NCBI GenBank assembly: GCA_949752795.1
Contig: OX457064.1
Location: 45,938,368-46,002,367, forward strand
Reading direction: 5' to 3'
From: Hyperoodon ampullatus
Taxonomy: Eukaryota > Chordata > Mammalia > Artiodactyla > Ziphiidae
Length of the DNA stretch: 64,000 nt
Part shown: one piece after another, positions 1 through 11,149 of the stretch
How positions within the stretch are numbered: position 1 is the stretch's first letter
Layout: the number at the start of each line of letters is the position of its first letter
Notes under the pieces: model-generated
Seen by the model: the letters and a program-made list of their open reading frames with translations, nothing else
Told to the model about the DNA's origin: nothing
The model's database searches: none
Position numbers and translations under genes: made by a program

Positions 1-162
1 CTCCCGTCGCGGAGCACAGGCTCCGGACGCGCAGGCTCAGCAGCCATGGCTCACGGGCCCAGCCGCTCCGCGGCATATGGGATCCTCCCAGACCGGGGCA
101 CGAACCCGTATCCCCTGCATCGGCAGGCGGACTCTCAACCACTGCGCCACCAGGGAGGCCCT
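1..162 (-). mobile_element. CHR SINE, cut by the window edge
   Basis: The reverse complement reads as the cetacean-type CHR SINE: its 5' end (gggcctccctggtggcgcag) lies at about 162, followed by the tRNA-like A and B boxes and the GC-rich body. The A-tail lies beyond base 1, so the copy is partial only because the window starts inside it. The 61-codon frame across it is a SINE shadow, not a gene. Confidence 0.93.
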
Positions 163-374
163 GAACTTTTAAATTCTGTGGTTTTATTGTTTGGGGTCAC
201 ACTATATGATTTTGATTTCATATTTGGTTAAATTATTAAAAACACATTGTCTGAATTTACCTACATGAAAATTAATACACTTGTATATGCATGTTCACAT
301 ATGTACACACAAAAACATTAAAAAAAATTTTAATCACATTTGAGTGGTAATAAAAAACATTAAACTTAGACCAC

Positions 375-417
<43 letters not shown>

Positions 418-1489
418 CCAATCAAGAAACACTACAAAAACCTAGTGAAGAGTTTATAACTATAAATTTGGGGGCAATGTCTATTAACTTGTGATAAATA
501 AAAACACTGTAAAGATAAGGTTTTATAAGTTAATTTTTAATATTACCTACAGCATATTTGTTTTTATTTTTATATCTTAAAATGAAAACTTCAATGACAT
601 AGTTTTTTTTTAAATCAATTAGTATATGGGGAAAATGCAGTTAAAAAAAGGTAACTCAAAGACTTAGTTCTCTGAAAAGACTGATAAAATGGGAAAATTG
701 CTGGCAAAGAAAATTAGAAAAAAAAGAAGAAGAGTATTTAACATTAAAAATGCAAAGGAACATGACTATATTTGGAATAAAGACATTATAAGAAAATATA
801 CATAAATCAGTATTTTGAAAGTATGTATGAAATGAATAATTTAATGATACAGTTAATTAAAAATGAATAGTGAAAAGGCAGACTTTGAATATCATGAGAG
901 TCAAAATTTGAAAAATAATTATAGAACAACAGTTAGAGTACAAAGGTAAATCCGGTTGGATTACTAGAGAATTCTTTCAAACTTTCAAAAAAAGTCTTAC
1001 GTTCTTTAAACTGTTACAGCAAACAGAAATATCAGTTCACTTTGTAAAGCTAGCATGATTTCAAAATTTCAAAATTTAATGATAACTGGCACTCATTCCT
1101 TCACCCTGCCTCTTTCTGCCAGCTCACACACAAAGCTACAGACTGATACTACATAGAAAACACCACAACAGAACATAGGGTAATAGCTATACAATTTTGG
1201 AGGAGGAGAAGAGGGGTTTGTAAAGATGTCAATGAAGACAGAAACTATAAAAATATTTAGAAAAGAAAAGCATGTGAACAATTCAATTAATTAAAACACA
1301 AATGAAAATTCACCAAAATATCGGTTTCAATATTTGTTAAAGAGTGCATAAGTTTACTAAGTAGGCAAACTTCGTCCACTGCCATTTTACATCCCGCCCA
1401 GTCACTTCTTAACATGAAGTCACCTTTTCTAGCAATTTCCTCCTACATGAAAGCTATCAGACTACTCAGCAGGAGTTCCAGTTAACACA
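163..1489. other. AT-rich non-coding sequence with a (GA)n run
   Basis: There is no supported gene. A (GA)n microsatellite of about 40 bases lies at roughly 374-411. The rest is AT-rich with stops in all frames, and I recognise no repeat family in it. Confidence 0.6.
374..411. repeat. (GA)n microsatellite
   Basis: An almost pure run of GA dinucleotides, with one AAA interruption near its 5' end. Confidence 0.95.
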
Positions 1490-1605
1490 TGCTCATTAAA
1501 ATCACCTGGGGAGCTTTTGGAAAATAGCTGCTTGGGCCACACACAGACTATTACATCGGAATCTCTGAAGACCTAGATATGTTTTCTACTTGTTTAAAAT
1601 AAAAG
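1490..1605. mobile_element. hAT-type (MER5-like) MITE fragment
   Basis: It contains the phrase attaaaatcacctggggagc followed by a degraded 'gcttgggcc...ggaatctctg' block. This is the layout of the small non-autonomous hAT-Charlie elements common in mammals. It is diverged and both terminal repeats are unclear; the exact family is not assigned. Confidence 0.5.
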
Positions 1606-2557
1606 TATTTTTTATAAGTATTGGCTGGGTTTTTCTTTAACATTTTTAGAGAAGTAAAAGGGCCATTACTTGATTACTAAATAATCACAAAAGCTGCAGA
1701 CTCCTGTTTAATATCGTATGAGTAAAATGCTTTTCCATTTTTTTGGCATCCAAATAACCCTAATATATTGTTCTACCTTGTAATTGATGGTGTTTATTTT
1801 CATCTTAAATGTATTAAAAGTAACTTAAGTATGTATTTGTTTATTGATAGGAAGCAGTGCTGTGGTAAGGGTAGAAGAGAGAAGGAGCAGGGTCAATGTA
1901 CAGCATGAATTCTAAATATATCCTAAAATTTCTCTTCATTTGCCTGTCTCCTGGAAGTCTGTACAGCAGCTGACTTCAAGTACCTCTTTTCTCCGTTCAT
2001 TATATTCTTGTTTACTAAATTCTCAAAGTCTGACCAACCCAGGTTTTTGCCCTGCCCTCTTCCTACTGGTTCAGTTCTTTGTTTTATGGGTCACTGTCAG
2101 AGGTTCTTTGAGATTCCCCAATTACCTCTTAAGAACCAGAGGAGAAAAGAAAATCTCAAAACCTCCTTAGGTTCTAGGAGTAGGAGGAGTGAAAAAACCT
2201 ATAGTTATTTTATTTCTGTCACATAAAAGTCATGCTTAGTAAAATCAATCATACTTTCCAAAAAAAGGATAAAAAATTTACTGTAATGCAACACATTTTT
2301 AAAGATGATTAATAATAATGGAGTTGATGTGGCAAAAACATTACATTATCTTAAAGCATGTTGAATTTTAGTGTTATATTTTTGAAGAAATCAGGAACAA
2401 CTTGTTGGAAAGTAGGATAATTGTGGAAGATAAGTTTATAGTAGAGTTTTAAATACAGATGTTATGTATTTCTACTTAGATGACAAAATATGTATTTACT
2501 TCGTTCCTCATAATCACGTTAAAGAGCTTTCAACAGTCAGGTTGTGTTGGGTAGAGA
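1606..2557. other. Unannotated non-coding sequence
   Basis: I see no gene or recognised repeat. Two overlapping frames of 72-76 codons (1940-2226) have no recognisable domain and are treated as chance. Confidence 0.5.
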
Positions 2558-2690
2558 AAGACTAATGTCTTCTTTAAGGCAGAAACTATATTTTTTCTTC
2601 TTTTGTACTTATATTTACTCCCCATAACACCTAGTGCAGTGTGGACTACAGGTAAGCACTCAATAAATGTTTGAGCAAATAAACAGTACT
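2558..2690 (+). mobile_element. LINE L2 3' end fragment
   Basis: The order 'aaggcagaaactat ... cacctagtgcagtg ... taagcactcaataaatg' matches the 3' terminus of the ancient L2 LINE. The copy is short, diverged and non-functional. Confidence 0.65.
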
Positions 2691-3282
2691 AATATAGCAT
2701 GTACTAAGATATAAAAGAGTATCAAACAGTGACAGAAAGGATTGTCAGGAGGAACATAGCAATTGATCAGTAGTTTCAAGAAAGCATTCAATATTGTTCC
2801 CACAACAACAAAAGAGGACAAACACAGACAAAGATCAATTTTCCTTTTTATCATGTATTTCTAAAGCAAACTCCCCATCACTTTTCACCTCTAACATGGT
2901 AAATGCAGAAGGGCACTTTTGCTCTGTTCCTGCATGCAGCAAATTAGCATCATTACCTATTCAGGTCCCCTCTATGCCTCCACTACCTACTAGTGGCATT
3001 ATCATACACAAAAGGAATATGTGGAAAGACACATCAAGGGATGCAATCAACTTCAATCTACGTTTACCATTTGGGCCACATATAGCTAGTGGTATACTGA
3101 ACTTCCTCTTTCAAAGTTCTATTATTTACAAAGTAAATATCTCTACCACTATATTTAAAAAAAAAAAAGAGACTCTATGTATTCAAGAAGCCCAGTTACC
3201 TTGCTGATTTTATAAAACGTCATCTAACAGGAGAAATAGCATTTGAACAATGCATGAGTTGCTGGGAGCAGGGATAAGATTT
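2691..3282. other. Unannotated non-coding sequence
   Basis: The longest frame (2794-3207, 137 codons) has no recognisable domain or start context and passes through an A-run. I treat it as a chance frame. Confidence 0.45.
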
Positions 3283-3700
3283 GTCAGAGAGGAAGAAATT
3301 TTCCTCTGCCCTAGTTTCTTCTGGCTGGTCTTCATTAAATTGACATGAAACAGATTAACAGGAGAAAATCAAACACAATTTTAGTAACACATATACATGG
3401 GAGGGACCTGGGAAAACCGACAAATGGCTGAAATCTTCACCTTAAACACCATCTTCAGCTAAAGACCAAAGAGTATGTTGAGGGTAGTGGTTTGGGACTT
3501 CAAAGAGGAGGAAGGCAATTCACACAGAGAAGGAAAAACAAATGTTTGGTAAACAGATGTTTGCTGGGCTAGGCAGAGACAATGGGACACAGAGTGCACT
3601 CTGATCTCCAGGCCCTGCCAAGTTTTCCCCACCACACCTAGCCCATATTCATTACAGATATCTCTGATGATAGCTCTATTCCAGGAACAGGACTGCAAAC
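3283..3700 (-). mobile_element. LTR fragment, family shared with 4424-4915 and 5345-5895
   Basis: In reverse complement this shares two blocks with the LTR at 5345-5895: 'agctgaagatggtgtttaagg' (here near 3450) and 'gattaacaggagaaaa', here in plus sense near 3353. The match supports a solo ERV-type LTR in minus orientation. The 5' boundary near 3700 is approximate. No gag, pol or env sequence is adjacent. The family name is not recognised with certainty. Confidence 0.55.
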
Positions 3701-4192
3701 TAAAAACTGTCACTTGCCATCTGCCTCTACAAGGATTACGTCACTAGCCACTGCCTTTGCTGACCTTCAACACACCCTGAAATAAGTTCAGGGAGATCAG
3801 GAGATCAGGAATGAGGTACTCTGTCCTCTGGGAAAAACTGGCAGAACAGACCTTCAGATAGTTAGATATTTTCAGAAAAAGATTTTATGAGCCCACTTTC
3901 TTGCATCTTCTCGTATCTAGAAAAGCACTAAAATCATTAACGGAGACATTTGCTCCTCATGACTAGCAGCGCCCTTCTTACAAAATGTGTGCCTGATTGC
4001 ACAAATACCCCCTTCACCAAAATCATACATGTACTGACCTTCCCCACTACCTCCTCTAGAGCAGTTCCTCAGAGCTATCTGAGAGGCTGTCTCCCGGGCT
4101 AGGGTTGTAATTGTGCCCCAAATAAAACTTAACTCACAATTCTCACCTTGTGCTTTTTTTTTTTTTTTTTTTTTTCAGTCAACAGGCCCTTT
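3701..4192 (+). mobile_element. Putative ERV1-type solo LTR
   Basis: The 3' part has the structure of a gammaretrovirus-like LTR R/U5 end: 'ctgtctcccgggct', then an AATAAAA signal near 4120, then 'cttgtgc', a T-run and 'cagtcaaca'. The 5' limit is not clear. No internal retroviral sequence follows, so this is best read as a decayed solo LTR. The identification comes from the shape of the 3' end only. Confidence 0.45.
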
Positions 4193-4423
4193 ATTACAGT
4201 TCTTTAGGCAGCTAAGGGAGAGGTAAAAATAAAGACTTCCTAGCCTCTGTTTCTTAAAAATAATCGGTGTAAATTAACCCTCATACCAAAGAAACACATT
4301 TTGGTGTGGCAAATTTTACTCACCTACAGATTGAAGATGAATAGAATAGGAAAGAGAAAAACATAACTGGGGAGCAGGTCTACATTGACTATATATATAT
4401 AAACATATATATGTATTATGTAT

Positions 4424-4915
4424 AGTAGGGGAGGAAAACATTTTCCTTCTTCCCTTCTAGGTTGTTTGGCTGGTCTAATAATTAAACTGACATAAGACAA
4501 GTTAACAGAAGAAAAACAAATTTAATTTTGTACACACAGGATAGCCAAAGATATGAGGCTCAAAGAAGTAAGCAAAGCAGGCAGCTTTTATATCTTTTAG
4601 ACAAAAAATAAATTTGTGAAGAATTGACAAAATAAAAGGGTTTGGGTCTTAGGTAGCTAATTAGTGAAGAAGTAACAGGTTTATACAGGTTTCTCAGCCT
4701 TGAATTCCCTGTCTCTCATGATAAGACTGTCCCTTTACCTCCTGGTACAGAGAGGATACCTTTCACATATGAGATTTATTTTTTGCTTTTAGGAGGACAA
4801 AGAAGAATCAGAGTGTCCTTCTTGTACTTGTTGTTTCTTAAGTAACTTTAACTCAAAATAATCAATTTGCCAAAGTGGCATATTTTGTGGTAGGATACTT
4901 TGCTCTCCTTCAACA
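4424..4915 (-). mobile_element. Solo LTR of the same unnamed family, minus
   Basis: Reverse-complemented, it begins TGTTGAAGGAGAGC, passes 'caaaatatgccactttggc...attgattattttgag ttaaagttactt', has a TATA-like TATAAAAG at 4585-4592 (written CTTTTATA on the plus strand), and ends 'ttttcctcccctac'. The same ordered blocks occur in the copies at 5345-5895 and 11150-12085, which is what defines the family. No proviral interior is present. Confidence 0.65.
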
Positions 4916-5344
4916 TATAAGAGAAAACAAAACAAAAACAAAAAAGCAGTGGATAACACTACTCTTCCAAAAAATTAGCTTTCATTAGTCTTTCAGGGAA
5001 AAGTAGAATCTAGCACGGTGGCATGAGACATGGCTTCATAAGTTTTCTCCAGTTAGACTACAAAGAATTACCTCAAATAGTGACAACTTAAAGCAGGTAT
5101 TTTCCTACCCACTATTAAATGAAACAGAGTTGGAAATTACATGATTTATACTCTGCTTAACAGTGAGCAATAGAACATTCATTCACCCATTCAACAAACA
5201 TTTTAACTCTTATGTAAAAACCCATCCATAGCAAAAAGTAAAACAAGTGCTGTGTGAACTGTGAAAGCAAAGGCCTCTTGACAGTAAAAGGGGAGAGTGG
5301 TTAAAACCACATAGTTCAGTGAAGGCTAAGAGAAAGAGAGTGAA
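4916..5344. other. Spacer between two oppositely oriented LTRs
   Basis: AT-rich, no recognised feature. The 74-codon minus frame overlapping its end is not supported. Confidence 0.5.
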
Positions 5345-5895
5345 GTGGAGCCGAATACGCCACCCCAAAATATGCCTCTTTAGCATAAAGATTATTTTGA
5401 CCTGGTTGTTAAAAACAAAACAAAACAAAAACAAACAGCAAACAAGGGAGAAGCTCTGAAAACCAAGTAGTAGTTATCTTTTTGTGAGAGACATTAACAT
5501 TTATAGGAAAAATATCAATTCGTACAGGTGTTTCTCTTTCTGTATTTCTCTTTCTCTTTTTGTTTTCTGGAGAAAACAAGGACTTAAGTCTGCATTAGGA
5601 CCTTATCCTTGTTTACTGTGCTTTAGTTAATAACCTCCCATGACTAACCTTTTCCCCTATTCAACATCTTCTGTCTTTAGCTGGAGATGGTATTTAAGGT
5701 GGTGACTTGGGCCATTTCAGGGAGTTACTTAGTTTTTCTGGGTATCTCCCATGTATACAGGAGGTATTCATGTTATTAAACTTCTGTTTGTTTTTCTCCT
5801 GTTAATCTTTCTTTTTATTATAGGAAGTTCTCAGCCAATACCTAAAAGGGAAGAGGGAAAATTACTTTTCCTCTCCTACAAGAGCATGTCTACAC
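5345..5895 (+). mobile_element. Solo LTR of the same unnamed family, plus
   Basis: It starts with 'gccaccccaaaatatgcc...aagattattttgac', which parallels the 5' blocks at 11175-11220 and the reverse complement of about 4850-4905. It ends with 'ctcctgttaatctttc' and 'ttacttttcctctcctaca', matching the ends of the two minus-strand copies. It lies about 430 bp from the oppositely oriented copy. No viral genes are attached. Confidence 0.6.
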
Positions 5896-6264
5896 TAACT
5901 TTCCAGGAGGAAGAGGGGTTTGACAGGTGGTAATAGAAAGCAAAGAGGGCAAGAATGACAGAAGTGATCAGAAATTCCCAGACCAAGAGAAGAGCAGAGA
6001 AAGTAGTCAACTGCAGCTGGAGTGCAGAGTAAACTGAGTCATTCAGCACTTACCACTGGAGATAAGCTGATTAAATTAGGAAGATCAAAGAGGCTGATAT
6101 ACTGGAGAAAGAGAGTCTGGTTAGATAATTTTTTCAATAGCCATTAGATAATTTTGTCTGAGCAGGGTAAATCTGACCTGCAGTTGCTCAATTAAAGAGG
6201 TGTAACTTAAGATATATTACGTAAACTATTTAGACCATAGCATACAACTATATGGGGTGGATTT
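5896..6264. other. Unannotated non-coding sequence
   Basis: No gene or recognised repeat seen. Confidence 0.5.
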
Positions 6265-6370
6265 TATTAATTCATCCAAAACATATTTATTAGATGATTG
6301 TCATGTACCAGGGATTGTGCTCATTAAATTAAGGGATACATAAGTGCAAAAGGTCACCCAGTCAAGCAGT
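6265..6370 (-). mobile_element. LINE L2 3' end fragment, minus
   Basis: The sequence 'aacatatttattagatgattgtcatgtaccagggattgtgctc...ggatac' is the reverse complement of a degraded L2 3' tail. It is weak and short. Confidence 0.45.
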
Positions 6371-7130
6371 GAAGACAGGATGAAGCATCAGAGTGTATAT
6401 AGGGAAGTGTGAGAAAAAGCATCTCATGGTTCTTAGAAATGGGTAAATTTCCCATACAAATGCAGCCTAACAGCATATGTCCCACGAGCCTAATGACTAA
6501 GATAATATCTTTTTGGGGTGAGGAGAAGGCAGGAAAGAAATGGAGGAGAGAGTAGACAACATGTAATTTCTTCTTGTTATTTTCCAGCCTAATGAAAAAT
6601 AGAGGAACTTTAAAACAGAGGCTCTGGAGGGTCTTCACTGATTTAATTAAAGTATATATCCTCATATTTCTGACATTACATGTCTTTTTTTTTCCTGATT
6701 TTCCTTCATAGATACAAATTAGCACTTGTCATTACAGGCTTGTCAGCAGTACACAGGAAACTCAAGAACTCTGCATTTTTAGCTCTGGAACCCAACCTAA
6801 CACATGGGAAGTAACACAAAGCTCCCAAGAAGAAAGAGACATTTTAAAGAGAAGAGCAAAGTCCTTAGTCCAAACTCTTTGTGTTAACATTTAACAGTAG
6901 GCTTGAAATAGGGGATAGCTGAAGAGAAATATTTAAGAATTTTAATATTGCAAGTAAAGGGCAATAGTGATAGAGAGATTAGGAAGGTGCAAGATGATAG
7001 GAGCTGCTGTCATTCCTCTGTCCTCTCCCATCCCTTCCCTTTTCCTACTGTTACCCATCCTTTCCCCTTCTAACATTTAGTTTTACACCAGTTTGCCTCT
7101 TCTAATTCTCATTTGCAATTGGACATAACC
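6371..7130. other. Unannotated non-coding sequence
   Basis: A 123-codon minus frame (6354-6725) crosses this segment without a recognisable domain. No repeat family is recognised. Confidence 0.45.
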
Positions 7131-7139
7131 CTAGCCAAA

Positions 7140-7250
7140 TAATATTTGGTAATTATGAATGTGTGTGTATGTATGTAATATCTAGTAATTATGTATGTAC
7201 TTGCACGTGCACGTGCATGCACACATACACACACACTCACAGACATGTGT
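7140..7250. repeat. TG/CA-rich simple sequence
   Basis: Mixed (TG)n, 'gtatgtatgtaa', 'cacgtgcacgtgcatg' and (CA)n runs. It lies just upstream of a CHR SINE target site. Confidence 0.75.
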
Positions 7251-7261
7251 ATCCAAACTAG

Positions 7262-7270
<9 letters not shown>

Positions 7271-7309
<39 letters not shown>

Positions 7310-7500
7310 GGTACGCGGGCCTCTCACTGTTGTGGCCTCTCCCGTTGTGGAGCACAGGCTCCGGACGCTCAGGCCCAGCAGCCATGGCCCACGGGCCCAG
7401 CCGCTCTGCGGCATGTGGGATCTTCCCGGACCAGGGCACAAACCCGTGTCCCCTGCATCGGCAGGCGGACTCTCAACCACTGCGCCACCAGGGAAGCCCC
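7271..7500 (-). mobile_element. CHR SINE, minus, with perfect TSD
   Basis: A complete cetacean-type CHR SINE in minus orientation with a poly-T tail of about 41 bases. It is flanked by the 16-bp direct repeat aaactagtgggatttt at 7255-7270 and 7501-7516. The long intact tail and perfect TSD point to a recent insertion. Several frames of 85-175 codons cross it on both strands, and all are shadows of the SINE and its T-run. Confidence 0.96.
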
Positions 7501-7714
7501 AAACTAGTGGGATTTTGCGATTGTTTTTTCCATCCAGTTCTACCAAGACCTGTATTTATGCCAGGAATTCTTTGTTTTCTCACTGCGTTACTTTTTGATC
7601 TGCCTGCTTATACTGAGACCACAGACTCACCGCCAATTCTATTCTTCACGATTAAGTCATATTCCTATCAAGATGAATTCACAAATAAACGACCTTCCCT
7701 ATTCACCTGTGCCA

Positions 7715-7880
7715 CCTACTAGGTGGGGAGTAGCTAAAGCTCTAAGCCTCAATTTTCATACCTAAAAACTAGGGAAACTGCACCTACTTCTTAGATTTGT
7801 TACTAAAAATTAATTGGGAAAATATATAAAATGTAGTGATTAGTACATAGCTAGTTCCCATTAAATGTCAGTTAATTTTA
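7715..7880 (+). mobile_element. MIR SINE fragment
   Basis: The central MIR pattern is present in degraded form: 'taagcctcaattttcatacctaaaaactaggg', then 'ttagtacatagctagttcccattaaatg'. It is ancient, and the 5' tRNA-like part is missing. Confidence 0.55.
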
Positions 7881-8550
7881 TCATAATTATCACCACCTTT
7901 ATCATTGAAAAATTGAGAAAATCAAAACTTAACAAGCAATCCTGGCTCTCATCAAGTTCTTTTTGCCTTTTATCACTGTGTTTTGGGATTTTTAAAATTG
8001 ATTTGGCCATTCTCATAAAATTTGTTCTATAAGTCTCTGGTTTCCAAATTGTGTGCCAAGGTGCCCCAGGGAGCTACAAAGAGCACTCTGAGATATTTTA
8101 CGTTTTCAAGAAAAACAGAAACTACCAGCTCATGATCACACTATATTTCTTTCAATGGCATCATCTCTCTTCAGAGCTCAGATATTACTAATTTCTTCAA
8201 AGGCAAGTACAGTGAGAAAATCAATGTGGAACAGGAAAAAAGGATGGAGGTCTCCAACCTGAAACCAAGTTCTGAGGAGCTGTGCATTGCCCACAAGGTG
8301 CACACATCCCATCGGTAAATAATTTTGGTTATTTGAGAAAGTAATAGAAATATTATTTTATTCTTTCAACTTATTTTCAACAATTAATTTTTCAACGTAC
8401 TGTTAAGTTGTTAAGATGTAAATCTGTATTAAGATGCTTAGAACTAATACTCAAACGGAACTCTTAGGTGTTTTGCTTTGTTTACTGACACAGGGGTTCC
8501 AGGAAAAAATTGTGAGTGTCATGAGCGAAGAAAATTTGGGATTCCTGCTG
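7881..8550. other. Unannotated non-coding sequence
   Basis: No gene or repeat family recognised. Confidence 0.45.
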
Positions 8551-8657
8551 GAAGTGGTTCTCAACCCTGGCTGCTTATTAGCATCACGTGGAATAATTAC
8601 ATACAAATTTAACCTCACCAGGGGATTCTGCTGTACCTGACGATTGAGAATTACCAC
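8551..8657. mobile_element. hAT-type MITE (MER5/MER20-like)
   Basis: It begins with 'agtggttctcaaccctggctg' followed by 'attagcatcacgtgg', and ends with 'gattgagaattacc', which roughly inverts the start. Short elements with such ends are hAT-Charlie MITEs. The two frames of 68-69 codons here are shadows. Confidence 0.6.
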
Positions 8658-8879
8658 CATAAATCATATGTTTACTAGATGACAAAACCAGAGAAAAGAA
8701 AACCTTCGATAACTAAGTCCTTATTCAACAAAGTCAAGCCCATCAAGATTACATTTTCATGAACTCCCAAAACTAACTTCTCACCAGTGCTTACTGTCCC
8801 ATTACCCACTTCTATTTTGACTGCATTTTTGTCTACCTTATGTTAAAATAAACTTTTGTCTTTAAGGAAAAGGCAGGTC

Positions 8880-8985
8880 TTTAGAACAGAAATTCTCAAA
8901 GTTTAACAATCTTTCTCTGAACGAATTTGTTAAAATGCTGATTCTAAGTCCCCTTTCTCAGAGATTCTGATGTAGGTGGTATTAG
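8880..8985. mobile_element. Degraded hAT-type (MER5A-like) MITE
   Basis: The blocks 'agaaattctcaaagttt', 'ttgttaaaatgctgattctaag' and 'cagagattctgatgtaggt' appear in the order seen in MER5A-like elements. It is diverged. Confidence 0.5.
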
Positions 8986-11149
8986 GAAAACACAATAGAA
9001 AGTCTGGAGTAGAGAATACATGGAATCAATTACCAAGAGCTCCCCAAGAACTTGAAAATAAGAAGTACTTCTGAAAATTAAACCGTAAAATGAGGATATG
9101 ATATCTCAGAAAAAAAAAGTCATTTTAAGGTTCAAAAGATTAAGATATGATTATAATCGGATATATTTAATATATTTTTTAAAATACCCCTTAGTAGAAT
9201 AATAATTTTTCAGTAGTGTAGGCTTACAAAGTGATACCTGAAAGGTAGACATTGCACTGGTTTGACACAGTCAGCTGGGGCGGGCTTGTGAGAGCTGGGC
9301 TGTGTACATCTGTTCCCAGCTGTACATTCAGTGATGTTAGTAACTTGAATTTAGCCATGGTGATAATATATATACCATAGAAGTTGGCACACACTACAAA
9401 TTAGGATTTTTTTTCCTCAAGAGCCAGTTTGTTAAACATTTATCAGCAGGCCACTGGATATTGAGAAAATCTACCAAAACATGATTGAGGAAAGAAAATT
9501 CCCCCATGGGTAAGATGGAAAAGTATACCTACCTAGCACATCTATCCTTGTTATGGAGACAGATGTAATTCTATGCATAAAGTCTGAAGATCTTTAATAT
9601 TCATATCCTATAAATAATTTCTCTTGCATTGTTTTAAAATTTTGATAATTCAGCTTCACATGAAAATTTCTCTTTAAAACAGAATAACACTGGACCACTT
9701 GATGTCTGTTCTACCTGATGGCAATGTTTCTCAGTGTAAATGAGTAAGCTGCTATTTAATTTATATTACAGTGAGAATTTTGTAATCATGATTATCAGTT
9801 TACATCCAAGAAATCCTGGGTACTGATAATATTGTTTCTACAGAGTGGCTATATGGTCAAGGATGTCATACAATGGTACTTCATAACCATCCAGTTGGCC
9901 ATCTCTGAAGACACACCAGAATCAACACAACTTCCTTCAGAAGCAATCTATCTAAGATGATTACAGAGTTCCTCAGCCTAGACCCATTGTACTAGGCCAA
10001 CTTCACAAAAAGTTGTCAGAAATTAATAATGCCACAAATTGTCATTTTATCATGAAATAGTCACATCAGTTAAATTCATATTTAAAAATCGTCTCTTTCT
10101 CCTTATGGCCATTCTTGAGGTCTTCACAGATGGAAAGGCAGATATATGCCTTCAACCACCCTACACCCAGGCAGTGAAAACACAGTCAGCAGAAATAAAA
10201 ATCCATGTAAGCTCAAATCTTCAAAGTGCCAGGACCTTACTGATTACTTTTTAATTTGGATATTTGAATTTAGATCAGCATTAGAAATAGCTCAGGTACA
10301 AAATATCTACCCTAAAGGAGCAGAACAACATCATTTGTCTACTTATTATTTTATCCTAGGGGTTCTACTGATTTGGTAAAGAAATCTGAAGCTAAAACTC
10401 CCTTGATGATGATCAGAATTATCATGTTCATTAGAAGAGATTACTACTAAAGATTTTTTAAGAAGAAAACCCATTATAAATTGGGGCTTCATAATAATGT
10501 ATGATTATGTTTCCAAAGATGACTTCTGGCATGTATCTATAGATCCATACGGATGGTTTCTCAGGCCTAATGATTTACCGTCATTGAGACAAATGAAAAA
10601 AAAACCCTGTAAAATTATAATTACTTACTACATCTTAATCTAGATAGGTTTTTAATGATAATGCTTTATGAAACTATATTCTTCTGATTCTAATGCACTA
10701 TTTCAAAACAACCTACATCAATAGCAAATGAACAAAAATGATTAGTGAGAATAGGAAAGATACATAGAGCATCTAAATAAATGAAGCATTTTCATGAAAA
10801 CTATTAAATTGATGAATTAGATTAAAATTTCACTACCATTAAACTCCGTTTAATAAATGTCAAATAAATACTTTAGCAGTGCTGTACAGCCTTCATGACT
10901 GTCACAGTAACTGTCAGGGAAGGCATTACCAATTGTTTTTGCCTTCTACATGTTCTACCTAAAAAAAGAAGATTTAGTTTCCATGCATGATTGTAATTTT
11001 CACCCCTGCTGATGAAAGCAAATTCTGAACACCACTGGGCTTGATCAGGAAAACTTTGAGACCAGGTTAAAGATTTCTCCTAATTTCCTACCACAGACTT
11101 TATATTACTGTCCTTCTATAGATCCTTTTAAGACACAATCACATATTAG
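8986..11149. other. Unannotated non-coding sequence
   Basis: Apart from a GC-richer patch at about 9265-9320 (gctggggcgggcttgtgag...), this is ordinary AT-rich DNA. Frames of 71-77 codons near 10039-10379 have no recognisable features. Confidence 0.45.

Noticed and set aside
2794..3207. 137-codon plus frame
   Set aside because: No recognisable domain, passes through an A-run, and no splice or promoter context; consistent with a chance frame.
7109..7722. Overlapping frames of 85-175 codons on both strands
   Set aside because: They run through a CHR SINE, its T-run and a TG/CA microsatellite; the peptides are poly-Phe/poly-Lys plus translated SINE, repeated at every other SINE copy.
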